Part shown: one piece after another, positions 1-5,343 of the stretch
Layout of the letters: every line of letters begins with the position of its first letter
Position numbering within the stretch: the stretch's first letter is position 1
Origin: Pseudomonadota bacterium
GTDB taxonomy: Bacteria > Pseudomonadota > Gammaproteobacteria > Acidiferrobacterales > Acidiferrobacteraceae
Assembly: GCA_021795255.1 (NCBI GenBank)
Contig: JAJYPQ010000182.1
Span: 1 to 7,299, forward strand
DNA: 7,299 nt
Direction: 5' to 3'
Program-made: the position numbers and the translations under genes
The notes under the pieces: generated by a model
The model's input: the letters and a program-made list of their open reading frames with translations, nothing else
Told to the model about the DNA's origin: nothing
Database searches by the model: none

Positions 1-124
1 TGGTCGCCAGGGCGTCAATAAAGTGATTAGCGGTACTACCGGTACCAACACCGATCACGCCTCCCTTGGGCACAAACTCCAATGCCGCAAGAGCTACCGC
101 TTTCTTCATATCGTCTTGGTTCAT
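1..124 (-). CDS. rpiA: Ribose-5-phosphate isomerase A, N-terminal part (cut by window edge)
   Basis: Converts ribose 5-phosphate to ribulose 5-phosphate in the non-oxidative pentose phosphate pathway (cytoplasmic). Only the first 41 codons are present, reading leftward from an ATG at 124-122. The translation begins [17 protein letters not shown] and continues with [17 protein letters not shown], the phosphate-binding GVGTGST(A)xHFIDAL segment typical of RpiA. It aligns without gaps, as I recall it, to the start of the E. coli enzyme. No strong Shine-Dalgarno is seen, only a weak CAGG about 15 bases upstream. The gene is divergent from ilvA, a pairing common in gammaproteobacteria, but the two are now separated by a mobile element whose left end lies 99 bases upstream of this start codon. 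Confidence 0.93.
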   Translation of the reverse strand, partial: MNQDDMKKAVALAALEFVPKGGVIGVGTGSTANHFIDALAT

Positions 125-223
125 GGTTCGCAGGATACCTGGGGTTTTTGCTGAAGAAAAGGTCGCGTGCCCGGCGGACGCCAGGCTGTGAACCACGGCT
201 TAGGCAAACCGACAGGGACGGTA
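125..223. other. rpiA upstream region between rpiA start and mobile element
   Basis: 99 non-coding bases that remain of the original rpiA-ilvA intergenic region on the rpiA side. An rpiA promoter would have to lie here or inside the element. On the minus strand TATCCT (about 137-132) resembles a -10 box but is too close to the ATG and has no convincing -35, so no promoter is called. The last 8 bases (216-223) form half of the imperfect direct repeat flanking the element. Confidence 0.5.
216..223 (+). repeat. Left copy of imperfect 8-bp flanking direct repeat (possible target site duplication)
   Basis: GGACGGTA abuts the outer end of the left inverted repeat. The right counterpart is GGGCGGCA at 2700-2707. 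Six of eight positions agree and both differences are transitions. The location and length fit a target duplication that has since diverged, but chance similarity in GC-rich sequence is not excluded. Confidence 0.45.
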
Positions 224-241
224 GGTAGTGTCTCAGTTTGA
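224..241 (+). repeat. Left terminal inverted repeat (IRL)
   Basis: GGTAGTGTCTCAGTTTGA is the exact reverse complement of 2682-2699 over all 18 bases. Beyond it the two ends diverge at once (A on the left, G on the right in outward-in reading). It marks the left end of the element. Confidence 0.95.
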
Positions 242-253
242 ATTTGAGAGATG

Positions 254-282
254 ATGTCAAATACGCCGCCCCGCGCTACAAT
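254..282 (+). promoter_or_regulatory. Candidate sigma70-type promoter of the passenger operon
   Basis: ATGTCA (254-259, 4 of 6 to TTGACA) and TACAAT (277-282, 5 of 6 to TATAAT) are separated by exactly 17 bases. The predicted start of transcription is about 288-290, on or beside the ATG at 289, so the first passenger gene would be read from a leaderless or nearly leaderless mRNA. No Shine-Dalgarno lies before that ATG, which is consistent. Inferred from hexamers only. Confidence 0.45.
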
Positions 283-288
283 CCGCGT

Positions 289-540
289 ATGTCTAACCGT
301 TCAAGTAAGCCCAAGAGACCGCGCGACCTCAGCCAACTTGCCAAGCGGATAGTGGATATATTGACCGGTGTGGTCGAGGATCAACCCCACGACGAAGGCA
401 AAAATCCTGCGGCTGTTGCCCTTGGCCATTTAGGAGGAAAGAAGGGTGGCAAAGCTAGGGCAGCAACGCTGAGCGCAAAAAGAAGGAAAGAAATAGCGGA
501 GGTAGCGGCACATAGCCGCTGGGGGAAGAAGCGTGGCTAA
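289..540 (+). CDS. Small basic GGKKGGKAR-motif protein, passenger gene 1 (histone/RNA-binding-like, function unknown)
   Basis: An 83-residue, strongly basic protein. Residues 9-24 (KRPRDLSQLAKRIVDI) and residues 46-78 (LGHLGGKKGGKARA then LSAKRRKEIAEVAAHSRW) match a widespread small-protein type that I remember being annotated variously as histone H1-like or RNA-binding; I do not know an experimentally proven function. The Gly/Lys-rich turn followed by an Arg/Lys helix resembles KGG-type motifs and suggests nucleic-acid contact, but that is inference. ATG 289 is chosen because family members typically begin just before the KRPRD segment, and because the frame upstream runs into the inverted repeat with only a TTG at 238. 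There is no Shine-Dalgarno. The 3' end overlaps the proteinase start by 8 bases, implying co-expression and translational coupling. No membrane segment or signal peptide. Confidence 0.8.
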   Translation: MSNRSSKPKRPRDLSQLAKRIVDILTGVVEDQPHDEGKNPAAVALGHLGGKKGGKARAATLSAKRRKEIAEVAAHSRWGKKRG

Positions 541-1417
541 CCTGGCCTTATTTGATAAGACTATTTTCGATGCGGTCAGTAAGAGCGAGCAGGAGATCGA
601 GAATAAGCTGGGATGCGATCTTTTGTATTTCTATGGCGATATACGCTCAGGCAGGCTGAGCTATTTTCGCAATTATGTTGAGAAGCTGGCAGCCCAAACC
701 AGCAAAAGGGAAACGCTTGGCATCTGCCTGACAACGCCCGGTGGCGAAGCGGAGGTCGTTGAGAAAATGGTAGATATCATTCGGTATCACTACCCTAACA
801 GGGTTTATTTCATTGTGCCTAGCGCTGCTTTGTCTGCCGGAACTATTTTTTGTATGTCAGGCGATAAAATTTACATGGACTACTCCTCCTCCTTAGGTCC
901 AATTGATCCACAGGTTCCGGACAAGGAAGGAAAATATTTGGTCCCAGCACTTGGATACCTGGACAAGGTGGAAGACCTTGTTCAAAAATCAAAAAATAAC
1001 ACTATATCTGCCGGCGAGTTAGCGATCTTAATAAGGCAAGATTTGGCCATGCTCCGTTTTTACGAGCAGGCTCGGGATTTGTCCAAGGCGCTGTTAAAAG
1101 ACTGGTTGACGAAATATAAATTCAAAGATTGGGCATTACACCGCACAAATAATCCAGGCACTCCCGTCACTCTAGACGAAAAGGAGGCTCGGGCGGATCA
1201 AATAGCTAAGCAGTTATCCGATAACAAGGTGTGGCACTCTCATGGTCGCATGATAGGTATGGATAAGCTTAGGGCGATGCTGCGCCTTGAAATAGACGAT
1301 TTTGGGACAGATACTTCATTGAGAGACAATATAAGGCTTTATAGCGACACCTTATCGGACTATTTGGGGCGTCACGGGTACGACTTTTTCATGCATAATC
1401 GGAATATTGGCCTTTGA
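533..1417 (+). CDS. SDH-family Clp-fold serine proteinase, passenger gene 2
   Basis: A 294-residue protein with the crotonase/ClpP-like fold of the SDH_protease family (formerly DUF114; relatives of ClpP and SppA). Visible landmarks: LTTPGGEAEVVEKMVDIIR (66-84), the oxyanion-type glycine turn and following helix; VPSAALSAGTIFCMSGDKIYM (95-115), where Ser101 in the SAGT motif is the likely nucleophile; SSSLGPIDPQV (118-128), the conserved LGPIDPQ segment with Asp125; and a C-terminal WHSHGRMIGMDKL stretch (234-246) whose His235/His237 are candidates for the general base. No signal peptide or membrane segment is apparent, so it should be cytosolic. The start is GTG at 533, preceded by GGGGAAGAAGC inside the end of gene 1; the 8-base overlap argues for coupling. 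Base composition is AT-rich beside ilvA. Substrate unknown. The proteolysis assignment is by family only, with no triad demonstrated here. Confidence 0.88.
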   Translation: MANLALFDKTIFDAVSKSEQEIENKLGCDLLYFYGDIRSGRLSYFRNYVEKLAAQTSKRETLGICLTTPGGEAEVVEKMVDIIRYHYPNRVYFIVPSAALSAGTIFCMSGDKIYMDYSSSLGPIDPQVPDKEGKYLVPALGYLDKVEDLVQKSKNNTISAGELAILIRQDLAMLRFYEQARDLSKALLKDWLTKYKFKDWALHRTNNPGTPVTLDEKEARADQIAKQLSDNKVWHSHGRMIGMDKLRAMLRLEIDDFGTDTSLRDNIRLYSDTLSDYLGRHGYDFFMHNRNIGL

Positions 1418-1418
1418 C

Positions 1419-1424
1419 AGGAGA
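1419..1424 (+). promoter_or_regulatory. Shine-Dalgarno of passenger gene 3
   Basis: AGGAGA with a 5-base spacer to ATG 1430. It is the clearest ribosome binding site in the element and is the main reason to accept the short 67-codon gene as real. Confidence 0.75.
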
Positions 1425-1429
1425 ATCTT

Positions 1430-1633
1430 ATGAGCCTCTCGGATGAATTGGTGCACCTAATTCCTGAAAAAAATCAAGAGGTTAGGTATAATAATGCCCA
1501 ATTAGAGTTGGCTGATGAAATTGAAAAGACACTGGAGACCGTAGGCATTCAGCTGCAACAACGTTTTGACATACCCCTTTCGGCGCGCATAACCTCTATG
1601 CCCATGAAAGTGACTGTTATACTTGACCGATAA
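1430..1633 (+). CDS. Unrecognised 67-residue protein, passenger gene 3
   Basis: I do not recognise this protein. It starts at ATG 1430, eight bases after the end of a strong Shine-Dalgarno sequence AGGAGA... (1419-1424, 5 bases of spacing to the ATG), and only 12 bases after the proteinase stop, so it belongs to the same operon. Residues 1-35 are acidic and likely helical (SDELVHLIPEKNQEVRYNN, then LELADEIEKTLE). The C-terminal third (about 46-67, ending KVTVILDR) looks like two beta strands. There is no membrane segment or cysteine pair. The good ribosome binding site and AT-rich codon use shared with the proteinase support real translation. A partner, inhibitor or adaptor of the proteinase is conceivable, but nothing in the sequence proves it. 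The last codons overlap the candidate transposase promoter. Confidence 0.72.
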   Translation: MSLSDELVHLIPEKNQEVRYNNAQLELADEIEKTLETVGIQLQQRFDIPLSARITSMPMKVTVILDR

Positions 1634-1651
1634 AGCATAGCATGGTTTAAA
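1623..1651 (+). promoter_or_regulatory. Candidate sigma70-type promoter of the transposase
   Basis: TTGACC (1623-1628, 5 of 6) and TTTAAA (1646-1651, 4 of 6) with a 17-base spacer, beginning inside the last codons of passenger gene 3. Transcription would start near 1658-1659, at the transposase ATG, again giving a leaderless or almost leaderless message. This would give the transposase a supply independent of the passenger operon. Hexamer-based inference only. Confidence 0.45.
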
Positions 1652-1658
1652 TGGGGGC

Positions 1659-2690
1659 ATGAACCGCCTCCCTATTTCTATTCGCACGCAAATCTTAGGC
1701 CTTCTCGTCGAAGGCAACAGTATGCGTGCCACGTCCCGGCTGGCGGGTGCGAGCATTAATACCGTGACCAAGTTGCTGGTGGACGTGGGAACCGCTTGCA
1801 GTGAGTACCAAGACCAGGCCTTTCGAAATCTCCCCTGTAAGCGCATCCAGTGTGACAATATCTGGTCTTTCTGCGCCATGAAAGAAAAGAGCGTCTCGGA
1901 AGAAAAGCATAGAATGATAGGGCTAGGTGACGTTTATACCTGGACCGCGATCTGTGCCGATACCAAGCTTGTCCCGAGTTTCCTGATTGGTCACCAGGAT
2001 GCATCCTTTGCAAAGATCTTTGTGGAAGATCTGGCGGGACGGCTCGCAAACCGCGTCCAGCTCACCACAGATGGCCACAAGCCCTATCTGCAAGCCGTAG
2101 AGACTAGCTTCGGGGCCAACGTAGACTATGCCATGCCGGTGAAGTTTTACGGCGAGGCACAAGGAAAATCGGCGGAGCGCAAATTTAGCCCAGGGCAGTG
2201 TTTTGGGGCGGTTAAGGGAGCGGTTTGCGGTAGTCCTGAGGAAGCCCCTATCTCCACGAGCTATGTAGAGCGTCAGAACCTTACCATGCGGATGGGGATG
2301 CGCCGCTTCGCGCGACCGACCAATGGATTCAGCAAAAAGATCGAGAACCTAGAACACGCCGTGGCGCTGCACTTCATGTATTACAACTTCGGGCGTATCC
2401 AGAAGACCCTGCGGGTGACCCCGGCGATGGAAGCGGGGGTATCGGATCATGCATGGTCCTTGGAAGAGATTGCGGCGCTAACCGATCCGCACCTCGTCGT
2501 GTCGAGAAGTGTATGGACGGTTACGTGGGAACAGGGGGGCTTTTCGTTCGGCCCGCAGTATGAGGCCGATGCACTAGCTTACGCTCTGGATCTTCTCAAA
2601 GGAGGCAAGAAAGTTTACAGCATTTCGCGCGGCAATTCGGTCATTTACAGTGAAACCGACATCGTAAAGAAACTACAGGGCTCAAACTGA
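1659..2690 (+). CDS. IS1-family-like DDE transposase
   Basis: A 343-residue transposase with no frameshift. Residues 1-45 form a helix-turn-helix (ILGLLVEGNSMRATSRLAGA, then SINTVTKLLVDVG) for end binding. The catalytic core shows the expected acidic residues: Asp66 in IQCDNIWSF, Asp138 in QLTTDGHKPYL, and Glu204 in TSYVERQNLTMRM, followed by the HFMYYNFGRIQKTLRVTPAMEAG block (238-260) typical of these proteins. The usual VDEIW is CDNIW here, so the residue after the first Asp is Asn instead of Glu. Residues from about 276 to 343 form an extension (strand WTVTW, helix EADALAYALDLLKGG, strand KVYSIS) beyond the conserved core. The ATG at 1659 has GGGGG only 2-3 bases upstream, a poor ribosome site spacing. 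The stop codon (2688-2690) lies inside the right inverted repeat, so the gene's end and the element's end are fused. It looks intact and potentially active. Confidence 0.9.
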   Translation: MNRLPISIRTQILGLLVEGNSMRATSRLAGASINTVTKLLVDVGTACSEYQDQAFRNLPCKRIQCDNIWSFCAMKEKSVSEEKHRMIGLGDVYTWTAICADTKLVPSFLIGHQDASFAKIFVEDLAGRLANRVQLTTDGHKPYLQAVETSFGANVDYAMPVKFYGEAQGKSAERKFSPGQCFGAVKGAVCGSPEEAPISTSYVERQNLTMRMGMRRFARPTNGFSKKIENLEHAVALHFMYYNFGRIQKTLRVTPAMEAGVSDHAWSLEEIAALTDPHLVVSRSVWTVTWEQGGFSFGPQYEADALAYALDLLKGGKKVYSISRGNSVIYSETDIVKKLQGSN

Positions 2691-2699
2691 GACACTACC
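2682..2699 (-). repeat. Right terminal inverted repeat (IRR)
   Basis: The reverse complement of this segment equals the left repeat at 224-241 in all 18 positions. The last three codons of the transposase (Ser, Asn and stop, in part) run into it. It marks the right end of the element. Confidence 0.95.
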
Positions 2700-2707
2700 G
2701 GGCGGCA
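2700..2707 (+). repeat. Right copy of imperfect 8-bp flanking direct repeat
   Basis: GGGCGGCA immediately outside the right inverted repeat, matching the left flank GGACGGTA (216-223) at 6 of 8 positions in direct orientation. Confidence 0.45.
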
Positions 2708-2763
2708 TCATCTGTGGCTGCGCTCCAAGCGCTCTGCTAGACTCAAACATTCAGGCCGAACGC
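2708..2763 (+). promoter_or_regulatory. ilvA upstream region with possible extended -10 promoter
   Basis: What remains of the ilvA upstream region. TGC followed by TAGACT (2735-2743) resembles an extended -10 box (TAGACT is 4 of 6 to TATAAT), putting a start near 2750; the -35 region is poor. A small inverted repeat GCGCT-CCA-AGCGC (2720-2732) sits just upstream. AGG at 2753-2755 is a weak ribosome site for the ATG at 2764. No terminator separates the transposase stop from ilvA, so readthrough from the element is possible. Confidence 0.35.
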
Positions 2764-4269
2764 ATGACACGCAACTATCTCAAACGCATCCTGGGTTCTC
2801 GCGTCTATGATGTCGCCATCGAAAGCCCGCTTACGGTGGCGGCCGGACTGTCGCGCCGCCTAGGGCGCTCGGTACTCCTAAAGCGCGAGGACATGCAGCC
2901 CGTGTTCTCGTTCAAGCTTCGTGGCGCGTACAACAAAATGGCCCATCTTGACCCTGAGGAACGAGCGCTCGGGGTCATCACCGCATCCGCCGGAAATCAC
3001 GCCCAAGGCGTGGCGCTCGCCGCTCGCCGGCTCGCGATCCGCGCCGTTATCGTGATGCCCACAATGGCCCCCCAAATCAAGGTCGATGCGGTACGGGAAC
3101 TCGGCGCGGAGGTCGTGCTGTGCGGCGAAAACTATGATGCCGCCTATGCCCATGCGCGCTACCTCAGCGCGGAACACAAACTGCCCTTTATCCATCCCTA
3201 CGACGACCCCGATGTCATCGCAGGCCAGGGTACGATCGGAATGGAGATCCTGAAGCAACACCCCGCGGATATCGAGGCGATCTTCGTTCCGGTGGGCGGG
3301 GGCGGGCTCATCGCTGGGGTCGCGGCTTACGTCAAGGCCCTGCGACCGCAAATCCGAATCGTGGCCGTCGAACCGATGGACGCCGACGCGTTCGCCCGGT
3401 CACTCAAACTGGGTACGCGCGTGACCCTCGACAAGGTCGGAACGTTCGCCGACGGGGTCGCCGTCCGCCAAGTCGGACAGGAGCCTTTTCGCATCGCTCG
3501 CCGCTTGGTCGACGAGGCCTTAGTAGTGAGCAATGATGCCATCTGCGCCGCCATAAAAGACATCTTCGAAGACACGCGCTCGATCGTTGAGCCCTCCGGG
3601 GCGCTGGCCGTTGCCGGCCTCAAGGCCTACGCCGCGCGCCACGCGACGTCCGGGACCCTGGTGGCTATCACCTCGGGCGCCAATATGAACTTCGACCGGC
3701 TAAGGCACGTGGCGGAACGGGCCGAAATCGGGGAGCGCCGCGAGTTCCTTTTTGCCGCCACCATCCCGGAGACACCGGGAAGCTTCCGCAAGTTTTGCGC
3801 CATCATAGGCCAGCGGAACATCACCGAATTCAACTACCGGTTTGCCGATAGCCGTGTAGCCCATGTGTTCGTGGGAATTCAGGTGCCGGTGGGCGAGGGC
3901 GCGCACGACCTTCTCGCGTCTCTCGCGACACACGGGTACGAGGTGCTCGATCTGACCGACAACGAGATGGCCAAACTCCATATTCGCCACCTGGTCGGCG
4001 GTCGCTGCCCGGTCGACGACGAACTGATCTACCGTTTCGAATTTCCGGATCGCCCGGGCGCACTGATGAACTTTCTCAACGCCATGGGAGAGACCTGGAA
4101 CATCAGCCTCTTTCATTACCGCAACCACGGGGCCGATTACGGCCGGGTGTTGGTCGGTATGCAGGTGCCCATGGCGGAACGCGGGCGGCTCCCGGCGTTT
4201 CTTGAGGCGCTCGGGATCGACTACCAGGAAGAAACCGACAACGCCGCCTACCGGCTCTTTTTGCGCTAA
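2764..4269 (+). CDS. ilvA: Threonine ammonia-lyase, biosynthetic (threonine deaminase)
   Basis: A PLP enzyme that deaminates threonine to 2-oxobutanoate, the first committed step to isoleucine. Its 501 residues match the long biosynthetic form. Catalytic domain, residues about 1-320: PVFSFKLRGAYNKM, with Lys51 as the PLP Schiff-base lysine; SAGNHAQGVALAA (75-87), contacting substrate and cofactor; PVGGGGLIAG (176-185), the PLP phosphate loop; and TSGANMNFDRLR (303-313). The C-terminal part, about 326-501, holds two ACT-like regulatory subdomains: FLFAATIPETPGSFRKF (328-344) with ITEFNYRF, and YRFEFPDRPGALMNFL (423-438) with ISLFHYRNHGADYGRVLVG. This architecture in the family gives isoleucine inhibition and valine activation. 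ATG 2764 is preceded by only a weak AGG. The gene is divergent from rpiA as in many gammaproteobacteria, now split from it by the element, and converges with the minus-strand operon. Confidence 0.96.
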   Translation: MTRNYLKRILGSRVYDVAIESPLTVAAGLSRRLGRSVLLKREDMQPVFSFKLRGAYNKMAHLDPEERALGVITASAGNHAQGVALAARRLAIRAVIVMPTMAPQIKVDAVRELGAEVVLCGENYDAAYAHARYLSAEHKLPFIHPYDDPDVIAGQGTIGMEILKQHPADIEAIFVPVGGGGLIAGVAAYVKALRPQIRIVAVEPMDADAFARSLKLGTRVTLDKVGTFADGVAVRQVGQEPFRIARRLVDEALVVSNDAICAAIKDIFEDTRSIVEPSGALAVAGLKAYAARHATSGTLVAITSGANMNFDRLRHVAERAEIGERREFLFAATIPETPGSFRKFCAIIGQRNITEFNYRFADSRVAHVFVGIQVPVGEGAHDLLASLATHGYEVLDLTDNEMAKLHIRHLVGGRCPVDDELIYRFEFPDRPGALMNFLNAMGETWNISLFHYRNHGADYGRVLVGMQVPMAERGRLPAFLEALGIDYQEETDNAAYRLFLR

Positions 4270-4321
4270 ACGACGACCGGACAGCCCCGGGATCGGCCTT
4301 GGGCGGGACGGCGCGGTTTCC
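4270..4321. other. Short convergent intergenic gap
   Basis: 52 bases between the ilvA stop and the stop of the convergent hypothetical gene. It is GC-rich with short GCCC/GGGC complements, but there is no stable stem followed by a T-tract in either direction, so no intrinsic terminator is called. Confidence 0.5.
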
Positions 4322-4657
4322 TTAGGAGCGCTGCCGCAAAGCCAGGGCCTCTTCGTTAAACGCGCCGTCTATGGCATGCACGGTGCGTTCCATGCGCCGC
4401 AGATCCGCGACCGGCGCATCGTCGCGCATGGCGCGAAGGCGAAGGGGACCCAAGGAGGTCGTGGCCTCGGCTCGGGTAATCGAGGCGTCGACCGCGGTCG
4501 CGCTGGCATGGGTGGCAATGGCGGCGACGATCTCGCCCGAAAGCGCGTCCTTATGGCTCTTGGCAAGGGCCTTCTTTATAGTCTCATCGCACGTTCCATC
4601 CCATATCTCATAGCCTGAATTCTCGTTCAGGTACGTGAATAGCTCGTTTAAGGTCAT
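4322..4657 (-). CDS. Hypothetical protein, last gene of the ssrS-ygfA operon
   Basis: A 111-residue protein I do not recognise. It starts at ATG 4657, 17 bases after the stop of the GST-like gene, with a weak GAGAGA-type ribosome site, so it is probably the last gene of the same transcription unit. The N-terminus (MTLNELFTYLNENSGYEIW) looks helical and acidic. The middle (about 40-70) is Ala/Thr-rich helix, and the C-terminus (about 72-111) has alternating Arg and Asp/Glu charges with heptad-like hydrophobics. There are no membrane spans or metal motifs. The plus strand over the same bases also stays open for long stretches because of high GC. The in-operon position and the codon pattern continuous with the upstream gene favour the minus-strand reading. 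Confidence 0.6.
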   Translation of the reverse strand: MTLNELFTYLNENSGYEIWDGTCDETIKKALAKSHKDALSGEIVAAIATHASATAVDASITRAEATTSLGPLRLRAMRDDAPVADLRRMERTVHAIDGAFNEEALALRQRS

Positions 4658-4674
4658 AAGCGTCTCTCGATCGG

Positions 4675-5343
4675 TTAAGCTGCTATGAGCCCGTCGCGCA
4701 GATTGACGCTACAGGCATCCTGAACCCTTTCAAAATAATACATAAGATCGATAGGGAGCGTGACGCCGTCTAAGAGCTGAAGCGGAAAAAGATCCGCTGC
4801 CAACAAAACGTCGGCCGCCGAAAAATCACGCGCATAGAACCTATGCTTCGCGACATAAGCGCCCAAATCCTTGAGGTGCGTCAAAGATTCCAGCTGGTCG
4901 TAGACCGCGTACCTGTCGTTCGCCAAATCTTCGAGGCTGGCACCAAACCGCGCTTGCACGGAGGCCTTATAAGAGGCGAGATGCGCCTCGTTATCGCCGA
5001 TCCCGAAATAGGCCGGACGGATCGGCGCATACAGTCGCTCAAGTAGACTGTCGACTGCGGCGCGCCAGTCGCCTAGCGCCCGCCATTGCTCCGGCGCCAA
5101 CGGGGCAAAGAGGGTCGGGACCGGATAGCGGCGCTCGATCTCCTCTAAAATCCCGGCTTCGCCCACGTCCAGGCGGCCATCGTCCCACGAGACCATGGGC
5201 ACCGAGCGTGCCACGCCCAACTCAAAAAACGTCTCATCGTCGTCGTAGTCCGGAACTATGAGTTCGTACGGGAGAGATTTAAAGGATAAGGCCAGCCGGA
5301 CACGTTCGGAGGCCGGCTCGAACCAAAAATGATAGAGCTTCAT
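4675..5343 (-). CDS. Glutathione S-transferase-like protein
   Basis: 222 residues with a GST layout. The N-terminal thioredoxin-like domain (1-76) starts MKLYHFWFEPASERVRLAL, with Ser12 at the position where many bacterial GSTs carry a catalytic Ser or Cys. It contains the cis-proline motif RSVPMVSWDD (Pro49) and GEAGILEEIERRYP (61-74), the equivalent of the D/E-S-x-I-xxYL segment that holds the glutathione gamma-glutamyl group; Ala63 replaces the usual Ser, so glutathione binding may be altered. The all-helical C-terminal domain (about 85-215) includes FSAADVLLAADLFPL, matching the family's N-capping-box helix region. It starts at ATG 5343, overlapping the EVE gene stop as ATGA (4 bases). 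The substrate cannot be told from sequence; stringent-starvation-like or detoxifying roles are both possible. Confidence 0.83.
   Translation of the reverse strand: MKLYHFWFEPASERVRLALSFKSLPYELIVPDYDDDETFFELGVARSVPMVSWDDGRLDVGEAGILEEIERRYPVPTLFAPLAPEQWRALGDWRAAVDSLLERLYAPIRPAYFGIGDNEAHLASYKASVQARFGASLEDLANDRYAVYDQLESLTHLKDLGAYVAKHRFYARDFSAADVLLAADLFPLQLLDGVTLPIDLMYYFERVQDACSVNLRDGLIAA

Larger units (their letters stand above)
224..2699 (+). mobile_element. IS1-family-like insertion element carrying three passenger genes
   Basis: A 2476-bp element defined by perfect 18-bp terminal inverted repeats at 224-241 and 2682-2699. It encodes one long DDE transposase next to its right end and three passenger genes in its left half, all on the plus strand. 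The transposase resembles the single-ORF proteins often annotated as IS1-family transposase (the ISMhu11-like branch in my judgement), not the frameshifted insAB of classical IS1. The flanks show an imperfect 8-bp direct repeat (216-223 / 2700-2707, 6 of 8 identical), a length consistent with that family. By hand count, 60-base samples give about 40-47% GC in the protease gene, 57% in the transposase and 62% in ilvA, so the cargo looks foreign. It separates the divergent genes rpiA and ilvA. A transposase bearing IS with non-transposition cargo is what has been called a transporter IS (tIS). Confidence 0.85.

Noticed and set aside
238..288. TTG at 238 as an upstream start for passenger gene 1
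   Set aside because: It begins inside the left inverted repeat, has no ribosome site, and adds 17 residues not resembling the family. The KRPRD segment near ATG 289 and the promoter hexamers favour 289.
1502..2162. Several minus-strand open frames opposite passenger gene 3 and the transposase
   Set aside because: They are antisense to recognisable coding sequence, have no family resemblance and mutually overlap. An antisense RNA regulator of the transposase is possible, but nothing specific supports it.
2720..2732. GCGCT-CCA-AGCGC inverted repeat as an operator or attenuator for ilvA
   Set aside because: Five base pairs with a three-base loop is common in GC-rich DNA. There is no leader peptide rich in branched-chain codons and no T-tract.
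4270..4321. Bidirectional terminator between ilvA and the convergent operon
   Set aside because: Only 4-bp GCCC/GGGC complements and no T-tract on either strand.
4202..4618. Plus-strand open frame overlapping the end of ilvA
   Set aside because: Low-complexity Gly/Arg-rich product from GC-rich DNA, overlapping ilvA and antisense to the in-operon 111-residue gene. No ribosome site or recognisable motif.
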